Assembly (NCBI RefSeq): GCF_011602485.2 | Contig: NZ_CP050022.2 | Coordinates: forward strand, 7,584,001 to 7,648,000 | Origin: Bradyrhizobium sp. 1(2017) | GTDB lineage: Bacteria; Pseudomonadota; Alphaproteobacteria; Rhizobiales; Xanthobacteraceae | Direction: 5' to 3' | DNA length: 64,000 nt | In this document: positions 25,089 to 35,763 of the stretch, in pieces | Position numbering within the stretch: position 1 is the stretch's first letter | Layout of the letters: every line of letters begins with the position of its first letter | Program-made: the position numbers and the translations under genes | The notes under the pieces: generated by a model | Seen by the model: only the letters and a program-made list of their open reading frames with translations | Told to the model about the DNA's origin: nothing | Databases searched by the model: none

Positions 25089-26126
25089 ATGATCTTTCGC
25101 CAGCTCTTTGACAGCGTTTCAGGCACCTACAGTTACCTGCTTGCGAGCCGCCCCGGCGGCGAGGCGCTGATCCTCGATCCCGTACTGGAGAAGGTCGACC
25201 GCTACTGCCAGCTGCTGCGCGAGCTCGACCTCAAGCTGGTCAAGGCGGTGGACACCCATCTGCATGCCGACCACGTCACCGGACTCGGCGAGCTGCGCGA
25301 CCGCACCCATTGCATGACCGTGATGGGCGACCAGACCAAGGCCGACGTCGTCGCCATGCGGGTCGCGGACGGCGACAAGGTGACGATCGAAGGCCTGTCG
25401 CTCGACGTGATGTACACGCCGGGCCATACCGACGATTCCTATTCCTATCTGATGGGCGACCGCGTCTTCACCGGCGACACGCTCCTGATCCGCGGCACCG
25501 GCCGCACCGATTTCCAGAACGGTTCTTCGCGCGCGCAGTACGAGTCCATTTTCAACCGGCTGCTCAAGCTGCCGGACGAGACGATGGTGTTTCCGGCCCA
25601 TGACTACAAGGGCGACACCGTCTCCACCATCGGCGAAGAGAAGCGCTACAATCCCAGGCTCCAGGTGCGCTCGGTCGACGAATATATCGAGCTGATGGCC
25701 AACCTGAAGCTGCCCAATCCGAAGATGATGGACGTGGCGGTGCCCGCCAACATGCATGTCGGCCTGCATCAGGAAGAACTAGAGAAAGAGGGCCGCGCGC
25801 TCAGCGCAATCGATGCGATCCGCACCCTCGGCCGGCCGGACATCCTGCTGGTCGATCTGCGCGAGAGCAACGAGCGGATCAAGCACGGCATGCTCGAAGG
25901 CGCGCTGCACACGCCCTATCAGTCCGTGGAGGAGAGCCTCAAGCCCGGCGGCATGCTGCGCGAGGTCGCGGCCGCTACCGGCCGCCGTGTCGTCTTCTTC
26001 TGCGCCTTCGGCGAGCGTTCGGCGATGGCGGTGGCCGCCGCCAAGCAAGCCGGCCTGACCAACACCGCCCATATCGCCGGCGGCATCGATGCCTGGAAGA
26101 AGGCGGGCGGACCGGTGCTGCACTGA
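25089..26126 (+). CDS. Persulfide dioxygenase (ETHE1-like) fused to rhodanese
   Basis: The 345-residue protein has two domains. Residues 1 to about 235 form a metallo-beta-lactamase fold of the ETHE1 type, with His57, His59, Asp61 and His62 in HLHADHVTG, then TPGHTDDSY, FTGDTLLI and FPAHDY. Residues about 250-345 form a rhodanese domain with the active-site Cys305 in CAFGERS. Fusions of this type oxidise glutathione persulfide to sulfite and move sulfur to or from thiosulfate. No signal peptide is visible, so it acts in the cytoplasm. It lies 136 bases after the sox block, probably with its own promoter. Confidence 0.9.
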   Translation: MIFRQLFDSVSGTYSYLLASRPGGEALILDPVLEKVDRYCQLLRELDLKLVKAVDTHLHADHVTGLGELRDRTHCMTVMGDQTKADVVAMRVADGDKVTIEGLSLDVMYTPGHTDDSYSYLMGDRVFTGDTLLIRGTGRTDFQNGSSRAQYESIFNRLLKLPDETMVFPAHDYKGDTVSTIGEEKRYNPRLQVRSVDEYIELMANLKLPNPKMMDVAVPANMHVGLHQEELEKEGRALSAIDAIRTLGRPDILLVDLRESNERIKHGMLEGALHTPYQSVEESLKPGGMLREVAAATGRRVVFFCAFGERSAMAVAAAKQAGLTNTAHIAGGIDAWKKAGGPVLH

Positions 26127-26187
26127 ACGGCCTCGTCGCCATTCTTGAGATAGATCAGGAACCACCCATATATTTCGGGTAGGACGG

Positions 26188-26385
26188 ATGCAGCATCACC
26201 ATCCGGGAACAGCGATGGCAAAGACCGGCAAGCCGAGTGAACCGCCCAAGGTTGCGGACAACAAATCGGCGGGCGACAAGGCGAAAAAGCCGCCGCCGCC
26301 GCTCGACAGTGACGACGATTACGACGACGGCGACATCGCAACGCCGAAGCGCGACCGCTATGGTCCGGATGACGAACCGTTTTGA
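26188..26385 (+). CDS. Small charged protein of unknown function
   Basis: ATG 26188 gives 65 residues; ATG 26215 (MAKTGKPSEPP), with GGGAA just upstream, would give 56. The chain is low-complexity: a lysine- and proline-rich first half (AKKPPPPL), then an acidic run (DSDDDYDDGD) and a mixed-charge end (KRDRYGPDDEPF). It should be disordered and cytoplasmic. I do not recognise a family. Small proteins with an RYGPDDEPF-type tail are common in rhizobia as hypothetical proteins (from memory). Confidence 0.5.
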   Translation: MQHHHPGTAMAKTGKPSEPPKVADNKSAGDKAKKPPPPLDSDDDYDDGDIATPKRDRYGPDDEPF

Positions 26386-26436
26386 GAGGGTGGCGGGCGG
26401 GTTGATTTGACGGCGCGCTGGCCCCTCACCCTCCGC

Positions 26437-26587
26437 CGTCGTCCTGGCGAACGCCAGGACCCATACCGCGTGATTTCTCGATCGCGTCCGGTCGCACTTA
26501 TCGGACGACGATCCGCCGCCAAACTCCTCCCTGGGATAATGGGTCCTGGCTCCCGTGCGCAATTGCGCACTAGGCGAGGACGACGAT
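26437..26587. repeat. Family-B repeat, copy with nested 16-base palindrome
   Basis: The 358-base gap 26386-26743 has no gene. It holds a family-B element: CGTCGTCCTGGCGAACGCC at one end and GGGTCCTGGC ... GAGGACGACG at the other. The perfect palindrome GTGCGCAATTGCGCAC is nested at 26555-26570. The rest of the gap shows nothing definite besides the ribosome site of the next gene. Confidence 0.78.
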
Positions 26588-26743
26588 GAGGATGGACCGC
26601 GCGCTCTCTCGGGACGACGATGCTGAGGCACGGAGCCCCCTCACGACCCCACCCGCACTACCTGCCATGCGCCTGCGTTCATGGACAAATAACCGCCCTC
26701 CCCGATAGTTTGCGCCTCCATCGGGAGCGAAACGGAACTGCCA

Positions 26744-27952
26744 ATGGTCGACATTCTCGCCGCACCGCAGCAAGGCAAGGCGGACAGCGCCCTGCGTACG
26801 CTGACGGGCATCTCGATCGCGCATTGGGTCAGCCATTTCCATCTGCTGGTGCTGCCGATGCTGTTCCCGTTCCTCAAGGGCCAGCTCGGCGTCGGCTATA
26901 TCGAGCTCGGCTTCGCACTCACGGTGTTCGCGGTGGTGTCAGGATTGACCCAGGCGCCGACCGGCTATCTCGTCGACCATTTTGGCGCGCGGCGCATTCT
27001 CTTGGCCGGGCTCGCGCTCGGCGGCTTCGCGCTGATCCTGCTCGGCCTGCATCTCAGCTACGCCTCGCTGATCGCCTGCGCCGTGCTGCTGGGTCTCGCC
27101 AACAGCGTGTATCATCCCGCCGATTACGCGATCCTGGCCGAGCACATGGACGAGGCGCGGATGGGCCGCGCCTTCTCGATTCACACCTTTGCCGGCTTTC
27201 TCGGCGGCGCGGTGGCGCCGGCGATCGTGGCTGCGCTCGTCACCCTGTCCGGCGGCGCGGGGGCACTGATCGCTTCGGGCGCGATCGGTGTCGCGGTGGC
27301 GCTGCTGCTGATCGTCATGAACATTCCCGACGCCGGCGCGCACAAGAAAAAGCCCGGCAACGAGAACGCGCCGAAACAGGCCGTGATCACCCCGGCGCTG
27401 ATCACGCTGACCGCGCTGTTCATGCTGCTGAGCCTGTCGGTCGCCGGCATCAACAATTTCGGCGTGGTGGCGCTGATGAGCGGCTACGGCGCCTCCTACT
27501 CCGCCGCCAACATCGCGCTGACCGCATTCCTTGGCGCCAGTGCCCTCGGCGTGCTCGCAGGCGGCGTCCTCGCCGATCGCACCGAGCGTCACGGCCAGGT
27601 CGCCGCGGCCTGCTTCGCCGTCAATGCGGCGATCGTGCTGCTGATTGCGCTGGTGACGCTGCCGGGCCCGGCTCTCACCGCCGCAATGACGGCCGCGGGC
27701 TTCCTCTCCGGCGTGATCGCCCCCTCGCGCGACATGCTGGTGCGCAACGCGGCGCCCGCCGGCGCTGCAGGACGCGCCTTCGGTATCGTCTCCACCGGCT
27801 TCAATCTCGGCGGCATCGTCAGCCCGCTGCTGTTCGGTTGGATCATGGATCAAAGCGCGCCGCACTGGGTGTTCGGCGCGTCCGTGATCTTCATGCTGGC
27901 GACGGTGGTGCTGTCGCCGTTCACGGAGCGGAAGCGGCAAGCCGAGGCGTAG
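26744..27952 (+). CDS. MFS transporter (402 aa)
   Basis: Twelve hydrophobic helices are visible, with the MFS loop signature GYLVDHFGARR between helices 2 and 3 and a central charged loop HKKKPGNENAPK near residue 205. The opening IAHWVSHFHLLVLPMLFP is like the fosmidomycin-resistance/FSR group. The substrate cannot be inferred. It lies between two repeat-filled gaps and upstream of an amidohydrolase on the same strand; the 221-base gap with a repeat argues against a tight operon. Confidence 0.9.
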   Translation: MVDILAAPQQGKADSALRTLTGISIAHWVSHFHLLVLPMLFPFLKGQLGVGYIELGFALTVFAVVSGLTQAPTGYLVDHFGARRILLAGLALGGFALILLGLHLSYASLIACAVLLGLANSVYHPADYAILAEHMDEARMGRAFSIHTFAGFLGGAVAPAIVAALVTLSGGAGALIASGAIGVAVALLLIVMNIPDAGAHKKKPGNENAPKQAVITPALITLTALFMLLSLSVAGINNFGVVALMSGYGASYSAANIALTAFLGASALGVLAGGVLADRTERHGQVAAACFAVNAAIVLLIALVTLPGPALTAAMTAAGFLSGVIAPSRDMLVRNAAPAGAAGRAFGIVSTGFNLGGIVSPLLFGWIMDQSAPHWVFGASVIFMLATVVLSPFTERKRQAEA

Positions 27953-27965
27953 CTAGAAATTCAGG

Positions 27966-28129
27966 TGTCGTCCCGGCCTAGTGCGCAATTGCGCACGGGG
28001 GCCGGGACCCATAACCACAAGGAGGAGTTGTGGCGCGAAGCTGCTCACTCCGAGTCGTCGTCTAACATCTCCCTGTGGTCGTGGGTCCCGGATCTGCGCG
28101 CGCTTGGGGCGCGCTTGTCCGGGACGACG
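27966..28129. repeat. Family-B repeat, copy with nested 16-base palindrome
   Basis: The outer arms are GTCGTCCCGG and CCGGGACGAC. The palindrome GTGCGCAATTGCGCAC is nested at 27981-27996, this time near the left arm, while in the previous copy it is near the right arm. The middle holds ACCCATAACCACAAGGAGG and CTCCCTGTGGTCGTGGGTCC. Confidence 0.8.
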
Positions 28130-28173
28130 GGCAAAATAAAACGCGTAAGAAACAACAAACGGGAAGAAACACC

Positions 28174-29889
28174 ATGAGCACCCCTGATCTCGTGATCCGC
28201 GGCGGCACTGTTGCGGATGGGCGCGGCGGCGAAATGTTCGAGGCTGATATCGCCATCAGCGACGGCAAGATCAGCGAGGTCGGGAAGGTCTCGGCCAAGG
28301 GAGCGGAAGAGATCGACGCGCGCGGAAAGCTGGTGACTCCGGGCTTCGTCGACGTTCACACCCATTACGACGGTCAGGTCACCTGGAGCCAGGACATCAC
28401 GCCGTCCTCGCAGAACGGCGTCACCACCGCGATCATGGGCAATTGCGGCGTCGGCTTCGCACCGTGCAAGCCGGCCGATCACACCCGCCTGATCCAGCTG
28501 ATGGAAGGCGTCGAGGACATTCCCGAGCCGGTGCTGAGCGCCGGCATTCCCTGGGCCTGGGAGAGCTTTCCCGATTACATGGACTGGCTGTCGAAGCGCG
28601 ATTTCGACATCGATGTCGGCGCGCAACTGCCGCATGCCGCGCTGCGCGTCTACGTCATGGGCGAGCGCGGCGCCCGCCGGGATCCCTCGACCGCCGCGGA
28701 CAACGCGGCGATGGCAAAGCTCGCGGGCGAGGCTGTGCGCTCCGGCGCGCTCGGCTTCTCGACCTCGCGCACGCTCAATCATCGCACCTCGACCGGCGAT
28801 TTCACGCCGACGCTGAAGGCCGGCGAGGACGAGCTCACCGCGATTGCCGGCGCGATGCATCGGCAGGGCCGCAGCGTGCTGCAATTCGTGCTGGATCTGT
28901 CGACCATCCACGAGGACCTGCCGATGATGCTGCGGGTGGCGGACACGACGAAGTGCCCGATCTCGTTCTCGATCACGCAGAACGACAAGTCACCGCAGCG
29001 CTGGCGCCAGACGCTGGACGAGATCAATGCCGCCGCACGGCGCGGTCTTTCCATCACCGCGCAGATCGCCGCACGCCCGGTCGGGCTGCTGCTCGGGCTC
29101 GAGCTGTCGCGCAATCCCTTCCAGACCCATCCGAGCTACAAGGCGATCGCGCATCTGCCGCTGCAGGAGCGCCTCGCGCGGCTGCATCAGAGCGACGTGC
29201 GCAAGGCGATCCTGAGCGAGACGGCGACCGCGACCGACGATCCGCTGTTCTTCCGTCCGAACTACGACAAGATGTTCCTGCTCGGCGATCCCCCCGATTA
29301 CGAGCAGCCGCCGGAGAACGCGCTCGGACCGCAGGCGCGCAAGCAGGGCCGGCAGCCGGAAGAGCTCGCCTATGACGCGATGCTGTCCGACGAGGGCCGC
29401 GGCATGCTTTACGTGCCCTTCCTCAACTATGCGGACGGCAATCTCGATGCGACACGCGAGATGCTGATCGATCCGCAATCGGTGCCGGGCCTGTCCGACG
29501 GCGGCGCGCATTGCGGCATCATTTGCGATGCCAGCTTCCCGACTTATCTGCTGACGCACTGGACGCGGGACCGCAAGCGCGGCGAGAAACTGTCGATCCC
29601 GTTCGTGGTCGCGGCGCAGTCGCGCAAGACTGCGCTCTCGGTCGGCCTCACCGATCGCGGCCTGATTGCCCCCGGCTACAAGGCCGACGTCAACGTGATC
29701 GACTATGACCGGCTGCATCTGCATCCGCCGAAGGTGCATTACGATCTGCCCGTGGGCGGCCGGCGGCTGCTGCAGGATGTCGACGGCTATGAGGCCACGA
29801 TCGTGTCCGGCGTGGTGACGCGGCGGCAGGGCGAGGCGACGGGAAAGCGGCCGGGGAAGTTGATTCGCGGTGCGCAGGGGGTGAATTGA
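28174..29889 (+). CDS. Amidohydrolase related to N-acyl-D-amino-acid deacylase
   Basis: ATG 28174 follows GGGAAGAAAC. The 571-residue protein begins with the small beta-sandwich typical of the superfamily (LVIRGGTVADGRGGE) and has the metal motif VDVHTHYDGQ at about residues 56-65. Further marks are GNCGVGFAPC, HEDLPMML and SDGGAHCGI near the end, with a catalytic Asp. It resembles D-aminoacylases and the larger dihydroorotase-like amidohydrolases. It has no signal peptide. The substrate is probably an N-acylated or cyclic amide, but is not determined. Confidence 0.88.
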   Translation: MSTPDLVIRGGTVADGRGGEMFEADIAISDGKISEVGKVSAKGAEEIDARGKLVTPGFVDVHTHYDGQVTWSQDITPSSQNGVTTAIMGNCGVGFAPCKPADHTRLIQLMEGVEDIPEPVLSAGIPWAWESFPDYMDWLSKRDFDIDVGAQLPHAALRVYVMGERGARRDPSTAADNAAMAKLAGEAVRSGALGFSTSRTLNHRTSTGDFTPTLKAGEDELTAIAGAMHRQGRSVLQFVLDLSTIHEDLPMMLRVADTTKCPISFSITQNDKSPQRWRQTLDEINAAARRGLSITAQIAARPVGLLLGLELSRNPFQTHPSYKAIAHLPLQERLARLHQSDVRKAILSETATATDDPLFFRPNYDKMFLLGDPPDYEQPPENALGPQARKQGRQPEELAYDAMLSDEGRGMLYVPFLNYADGNLDATREMLIDPQSVPGLSDGGAHCGIICDASFPTYLLTHWTRDRKRGEKLSIPFVVAAQSRKTALSVGLTDRGLIAPGYKADVNVIDYDRLHLHPPKVHYDLPVGGRRLLQDVDGYEATIVSGVVTRRQGEATGKRPGKLIRGAQGVN

Positions 29890-29933
29890 ACGATGCGAGT
29901 TGCGAGGCGCGAAACCCGCGCCTCACTCTCGCT

Positions 29934-30055
29934 GTCGTCCCGGCGAAGGCCGGGACCCGTAACCACGAAAGGGAGTTGGGGCGCAGGGCTCCCACTCCAA
30001 GTCTTCGCCAAACCACTCCCTGGGGGTATGGGTCCCGGCCTTCGCCGGGACGACA
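29934..30055. repeat. Family-B repeat between convergent genes
   Basis: The arms GTCGTCCCGGCGAAGGCCGG and CCGGCCTTCGCCGGGACGAC are long and nearly perfect. The middle contains GACCCGTAACCAC and CTCCCTGGGGGTATGGGTC. It fills the gap between the convergent amidohydrolase and MFS genes and could end both transcripts. Confidence 0.85.
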
Positions 30056-30083
30056 GTTGTTCGTTGGGGCTAGCAGCCGCCCC

Positions 30084-31406
30084 TTACGTCGGCGACACCG
30101 CGCTCTTCAACGGCGCGGCCTGCGAGGCTGCACCACCGGTCAGCCTGGCGCGTTCGGTGTTCGGCCAGAGCAGCAACAGACCGAGCAGGCCGGAGCCGAC
30201 CATGATCGCGGCGTTGATGGTGAAGCCGGTCATGTAGCCGTCGAGCGTGCTGCTGGCGTGCTGGATGACCGTGCCCATCACGGCGGGCGCGATGATGCCC
30301 GAGAGCGTGTAGAGAGCGCCGTAGATCGCGAGGATCGCGCCGCGCTGCGAGGTCGGCGTGAACTCGCCGAGCATGGGCGGGCAGACCACGTAGATCGCGC
30401 CGCACAGGCCCGTTCCGACCACAAGCAAAGCGAGCTGAAGGCCGGCGCCCTGGACGTGCGGCATCATCGCCAGGATCAGGCCGCCGATGACCAGCGGCAC
30501 GGAGCCGAGCACGCCGCGAGCGACGCGGGTGGTCGAGCCGCGGGCCATCATCAATTGCGAGATCCAGCCGGTCAGGATCACGATGGTGGCGCCGAAGATC
30601 CAGGGCAGAGTGGAAATCCAGCCGGCCTGGCTCTGCGAGAAGCCGAGGCCCTTGATGATGAAGGGCGTGAACCAGGTCAGCCCGAGCGACAGCGCCCAAT
30701 AAGCGCCGAAGGTCGCGGCAACGCAGCCGAGGAAGGTGCGCGAGGTGAGCAGCTGAATGTAGGGAATCTTCGTCTCGCTGACGGCGAGGGCCTGGGTGTC
30801 CTCCAGCGGGCCTTCCTTGCCGAGCGCGAGCCAGGCACAGACCCAGATCAGGCCGACGATGCCGAGCGCGCCGAAGGCATAGTGCCAGGAATGGTTGACG
30901 ATGATCCAGTTCAGAGCCGGCACCGCGATGATCACGCCGAAGGCCGAGCCTTGCGACAGGATCGCGGTCGGCAGCGTGCGCTTCTCGTCGGGAAACCATT
31001 TGTAGATGGCGTGCGCGGCGACCGAGAAGGCCGGGCCTTCGCCGGCGCCGAGCACGATGCGGCAGATCAGCAGCGTGGTGAAGGAGACGGTGCCGACCAT
31101 CGGAAACTGTGCCAGCGCCCAGACCACCGCGAGCGACAACAGCACCCAGCGCGTCGGCACCTTGTTGACGATGAAGCCGACCACGATGGCCGAGATCGAG
31201 AACAGGAAGAAGAACGAGGAGCCGAGCAGGCCGAATTGCTCCGGCGTCAGCTTGAGGTCCGCCATGATCGGCACGCCGGCGAGACCCACCACGATCTTGT
31301 CGGCGAAGTTCACCAGCATGAAGAGAAACAGGAGAAAAGTGATGGTCCAGGCGCCCTTCGGTGTTCCGGTCGTCCTGCCCGCATTGGGCGTTCCCTGAGC
31401 GCTCAT
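30084..31406 (-). CDS. MFS transporter, anion:cation symporter type (440 aa)
   Basis: Two ATGs lie in tandem at 31409 and 31406; the second is better spaced from GGGGAG. Twelve helices are visible, with NFADKIVVGLAG in helix 1 and FSVAAHAIYKWFPDEKRTLPTA between helices 4 and 5, as in the ACS family that imports organic anions such as hydroxylated aromatic acids and sugar acids. The gene diverges from an ABC transporter operon. Substrate unknown. Confidence 0.9.
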   Translation of the reverse strand: MSAQGTPNAGRTTGTPKGAWTITFLLFLFMLVNFADKIVVGLAGVPIMADLKLTPEQFGLLGSSFFFLFSISAIVVGFIVNKVPTRWVLLSLAVVWALAQFPMVGTVSFTTLLICRIVLGAGEGPAFSVAAHAIYKWFPDEKRTLPTAILSQGSAFGVIIAVPALNWIIVNHSWHYAFGALGIVGLIWVCAWLALGKEGPLEDTQALAVSETKIPYIQLLTSRTFLGCVAATFGAYWALSLGLTWFTPFIIKGLGFSQSQAGWISTLPWIFGATIVILTGWISQLMMARGSTTRVARGVLGSVPLVIGGLILAMMPHVQGAGLQLALLVVGTGLCGAIYVVCPPMLGEFTPTSQRGAILAIYGALYTLSGIIAPAVMGTVIQHASSTLDGYMTGFTINAAIMVGSGLLGLLLLWPNTERARLTGGAASQAAPLKSAVSPT

Positions 31407-31552
31407 CATTCTCCCCGTATGTCCTTTTCGGCACTTTTTTTGATTTGGCCGTCTTGGAAGCTAACAACGGCTTCGGGACCAACGCAACCCGGCATTTCCG
31501 GAGCAAGTGTGCTACGCAACATTTCCGTCAATTCGGTCCGGCGCCAACCATC

Positions 31553-32202
<650 letters not shown>

Positions 32203-32206
<4 letters not shown>

Positions 32207-34665
32207 GGCGCGCGCTGTGGGTCCTCGCCGTACTGCTGAGCCATTGGCGGCGCCACAAGATGCAGTTCGCAACGCTGCTGATCGGGCTGATCGCGGCGAC
32301 CGCGCTGTGGAGCGGCGTGCAGGCGATCAACCAGCAGGCGCGCAGCGCTTATGACCGCGCCGCGGCGACGTTCGGCGGCGTGCGCACCGCGATGCTGGTG
32401 GCGCCTCATGCGGCGACCTTTCCGCAGGAGCTGTTCGTCAAGCTGAGGCGTGCCGGCTGGCCGGTCTCGCCGGTGCTGGAAGGCCGGGTCCAGATCAATG
32501 GACGCTCGGTGCGGCTGCTCGGCATCGAGCCGGTGACACTGCCCGCCGATGTCGGCAACGCGCCGCGCCTTGGTGCGGCGGATCTGAGCAGTTTTGTTGC
32601 ACCGCCGGGCCAGACACTGGCGGCGAAGGAGACGCTGGCCGACTTGCACGAAACGGAAGGCACGGCGCCGGCGATCAGCAACGGCGCAAGACTGCCGCCG
32701 CTGCGCGTGCTGCCGCAGCTCGTGCCCGACGTGCTGGTGGTCGATATCGGCGTGGCACAGCGGCTTCTGAACAAGCCGGATCAGGTGTCGCGGCTGCTGA
32801 TCGGCAAGGCGAAGGGCAAGCCCGCCCCGCTGCAAAGCGTCGTCGGTGAGCAGTTGCGGCGGATCGAGCCTGACGCAGAAACGGAGCTGGAGCGCCTCAC
32901 CGACAGCTTCCACCTCAACCTCACGGCCTTCGGCCTACTGTCGTTCTTCGTCGGGCTCTTCATCGTCAACTCGGCCGTCGGCCTTGCCTTCGAGCAGCGG
33001 CTGCCGATGCTGCGCACGCTGCGGGCTTGCGGTGCCTCGGCGCGGCTGGTCAACACGGTGCTCGTCGTCGAGCTGATCGTGCTGGCGCTGGCCGCCGGGC
33101 TGATCGGTCTCGCCTGCGGCTATTTCATTGCAGCCGCGCTGTTGCCCGACGTCGCGGCGTCGCTGCGCGGGCTCTATGGCGCGCAGATTCCGGGACAGCT
33201 GACGCTGCGTTCCGAATGGTGGCTGGCCGGCATCGGCATCAGCATCGCCGGCGCGCTGGTCGCGGCGGCGACCAGCCTGATCAAGGCGATCAGGATGCCG
33301 GTGCTGGCGACCGCGCAACCGCGCGCCTGGCAGCAGCGCCAACACCGCTGGCTGGTCCTGCAAAGCGCCGCGGCGGGCATGGTGTTCGCGGTCGCGCTGC
33401 TGCTGCTTCACTACGGACAATCGCTGATCGCGGGTTTTGGCGTGCTCGCGGCACTGATGCTCGGCGCAGCGCTGATCCTGCCCGCCTTCCTCGAGGTCAT
33501 CCTGCTCGCCGGCCAGCGTCTCGCGCGAGGACCGCTCGCACAGTGGTTCTGGGCCGACAGCCGGCAACAGCTCTCCGGACTGTCGTTGGCGCTGATGGCG
33601 CTGCTGCTGGCGCTCGCTGTCAATGTCGGCGTCTCGACCATGGTGGAGACGTTCAGCCGGACCTTCACCGGCTGGCTCAATGGACGGCTGGCGCCCGACG
33701 TCTACATCAGCGCCTCCGACAATGCGCAAGCCGTCGCCATTCGAAACTGGCTGCGCGAGCGCAGCGATGTCCAGGCGATCCTTTCGGGCGGACGCGCCGA
33801 CGCACAGATCCAGGGACAACCGGTGGAATTGCTCGGCCTGCCCGACCATGCGCTCTATCGCGAGCGCTGGCCGCTGCTGGAAACCGCACCGCGCGCCTGG
33901 ACCCGGCTCGTGCCCGGCAATGCCGCCTTCATCAGCGAGCAGCTGAGCCGCCGGCTGAACGTTCGCGTCGGCGACGTCGTGGAGGTGCCGGCGCCGGGCG
34001 GGATCTGGGAGCTCGACATCGTCGGCATCTATGCCGATTACGGCAATCCCAAGGGACAGCTCGCGGTCAACGTCGCGGCGCTGATCCGGCATTTTCCGCA
34101 GACGCCGCAAACCCGGATCGGCCTGATCGTCGCGAATGAGAGTATCCCCGGCCTGATCGCGAGCCTGCAGAAGCAATTCGCGCTCGACGACCGCAGCGTC
34201 GCCGACCAGGCGACGGTGAAAGCGGAATCGATCCGCATCTTCAACCGCACCTTTGCCGTGACCTCCGCGCTGAATGCGTTCACGCTCGGCGTCGCCGGGA
34301 TCGCGCTGCTCACCAGCCTGTTGACGCTGGCGAGTTCGCGCCTGCCCCAACTCGCCCCGCTCTGGGCGATCGGCCTCACCCGCCCGCGTCTCGCCGCGAT
34401 CGAGCTGACCAAGACGCTGTCGGTCGCGCTGTTCACATCCCTGCTGGCGGTGCCGCTGGGCCTTTTGGTAGCGTGGTGCCTGATCGCAATCGTGAATGTA
34501 AAGGCGTTCGGCTGGCGGCTGCCATTCCATGTGTTTCCGCTGCAACTGGTCGAGCTGGTTGCGATCGCGCTGCTCGCCTCGCTGATCGCCGCACTGCTGC
34601 CGATGATCCGGCTGGCGCGGATGCAGCCTGCGAGCCTCGTCAAGGTGTTCGCCAATGAGCGCTGA
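32203..34665 (+). CDS. FtsX-family ABC permease, two-domain (820 aa)
   Basis: The protein starts with one N-terminal helix (about 20-40), then a large periplasmic domain to about residue 240. A first FtsX-type helical set follows (about 240-400), with more helices to about 490, a second periplasmic domain (about 490-690) and a last FtsX set to residue 820. The repeated LxTLRACGAS and LAPLWAIGLTRPRLA coupling segments mark the two domains. It works with the ATPase before it and overlaps the AttH-like gene by 11 bases. The cargo is unknown; the AttEFGH-like arrangement suggests lipid or lipoprotein handling. Confidence 0.9.
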
Positions 34666-35737
34666 CAGGATCTCGCGGCGCGCCTTCACCGTCGGCATCG
34701 CCGCGCTCGCCGCCGCGCGACGCGCAAGCGCGCAGGGCTATGCCGGGCTCGGCGAGACCGCCGACGGTTTTGCCAAGGTGACGCCGGGAAGGCTGTTCAG
34801 CTTCCCCGGCGATCACGGACCGCATCCGGAGTTTCGCATCGAGTGGTGGTATCTCACGGCGAATCTCGTCGATCCCGGCGGCGCGGCGTGCGGGCTGCAA
34901 TGGACGCTGTTCCGCCAGGCGGCGCAGCCAGGGCCGCAAGGCGAAGGCTGGGCCAACCAGCAGGTGTGGATGGGACATGCGGCCGTGACGCGTGCCGACA
35001 CCCACCGCTTCAGCGAAACGTTTTCACGCGGCGGCGTGGGGCAGGCCGGCGTGACGGCCAAGCCGTTCGATGCCTGGATCGACGACCGGGGCATGAAGAG
35101 CGTCGAGCGCACCGACGATCGCACACTGGCACCATTGACGCTGAAGGCGTCCGGCACCGATTTCAGCTACGCGCTGACGCTGGAGGCGGACCGGCCGGTG
35201 GTGCTGCAGGGCGATCGCGGCTACAGCCGCAAATCCGAGCGCGGTCAGGCGTCCTACTATTACAGCCAGCCGTTCTACCGCGCCCGGGGCACGCTCAGCA
35301 TCGACGACAAGCCGGTCGACGTCTCGGGTCAGGCCTGGATGGACCGCGAATGGAGCAGCCAGCCGCTCGATGCCGACCAGACCGGCTGGGACTGGCTGTC
35401 GCTGCATCTTGCGTCCGGCGACAAGCTGATGCTGTACCGGCTGCGGCAGAAGGACGGCCACAATTATCCGTTCGGCAATTGGATCGGTGCCGCGGGCGAC
35501 ACGCAGATGATTGCGGGCAGCGATATCCAGATGAGTCCCATGGCGACGGTCGACATTGCGGGGCGCAAAGTGCCGGTGGAATGGCAGATCGCAATTCCCT
35601 CGCGATCGTTCGCGATCGCCTGCAAGCCGCTGAATCCGAAGGCCTGGATGGGGACCGGCTTCTCCTATTGGGAGGGGCCGATCAGCTTTGCCGGCACGCA
35701 TGACGGCGTTGGCTATCTCGAGATGACCGGCTATTGA
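34655..35737 (+). CDS. AttH/CrtC-like lipocalin-domain protein
   Basis: The 360-residue protein has a Tat-type signal (SRRAFTVG, hydrophobic run, then RRASAQG). It continues with the two lipocalin-like halves of the AttH/carotenoid 1,2-hydratase family: EFRIEWWYLTANL, WMGHAAVT and GQAWMDREWSSQ are the typical conserved stretches. The protein should be periplasmic and bind a hydrophobic ligand. It overlaps the permease gene, so the three form the ABC-permease-AttH set known from several bacteria. The partner gene crtB/crtI group of carotenoid synthesis is absent, so a pigment role is unlikely. Confidence 0.88.
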   Translation: MSADRISRRAFTVGIAALAAARRASAQGYAGLGETADGFAKVTPGRLFSFPGDHGPHPEFRIEWWYLTANLVDPGGAACGLQWTLFRQAAQPGPQGEGWANQQVWMGHAAVTRADTHRFSETFSRGGVGQAGVTAKPFDAWIDDRGMKSVERTDDRTLAPLTLKASGTDFSYALTLEADRPVVLQGDRGYSRKSERGQASYYYSQPFYRARGTLSIDDKPVDVSGQAWMDREWSSQPLDADQTGWDWLSLHLASGDKLMLYRLRQKDGHNYPFGNWIGAAGDTQMIAGSDIQMSPMATVDIAGRKVPVEWQIAIPSRSFAIACKPLNPKAWMGTGFSYWEGPISFAGTHDGVGYLEMTGY

Positions 35738-35763
35738 AGCGCGATCTCTTCGAGGGACCAACG

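Noticed and set aside
34655..35737. Carotenoid hydratase (CrtC) as the specific function of the AttH-like gene
   Set aside because: No carotenoid synthesis genes are near, and the ABC-permease-AttH context favours the AttH group.
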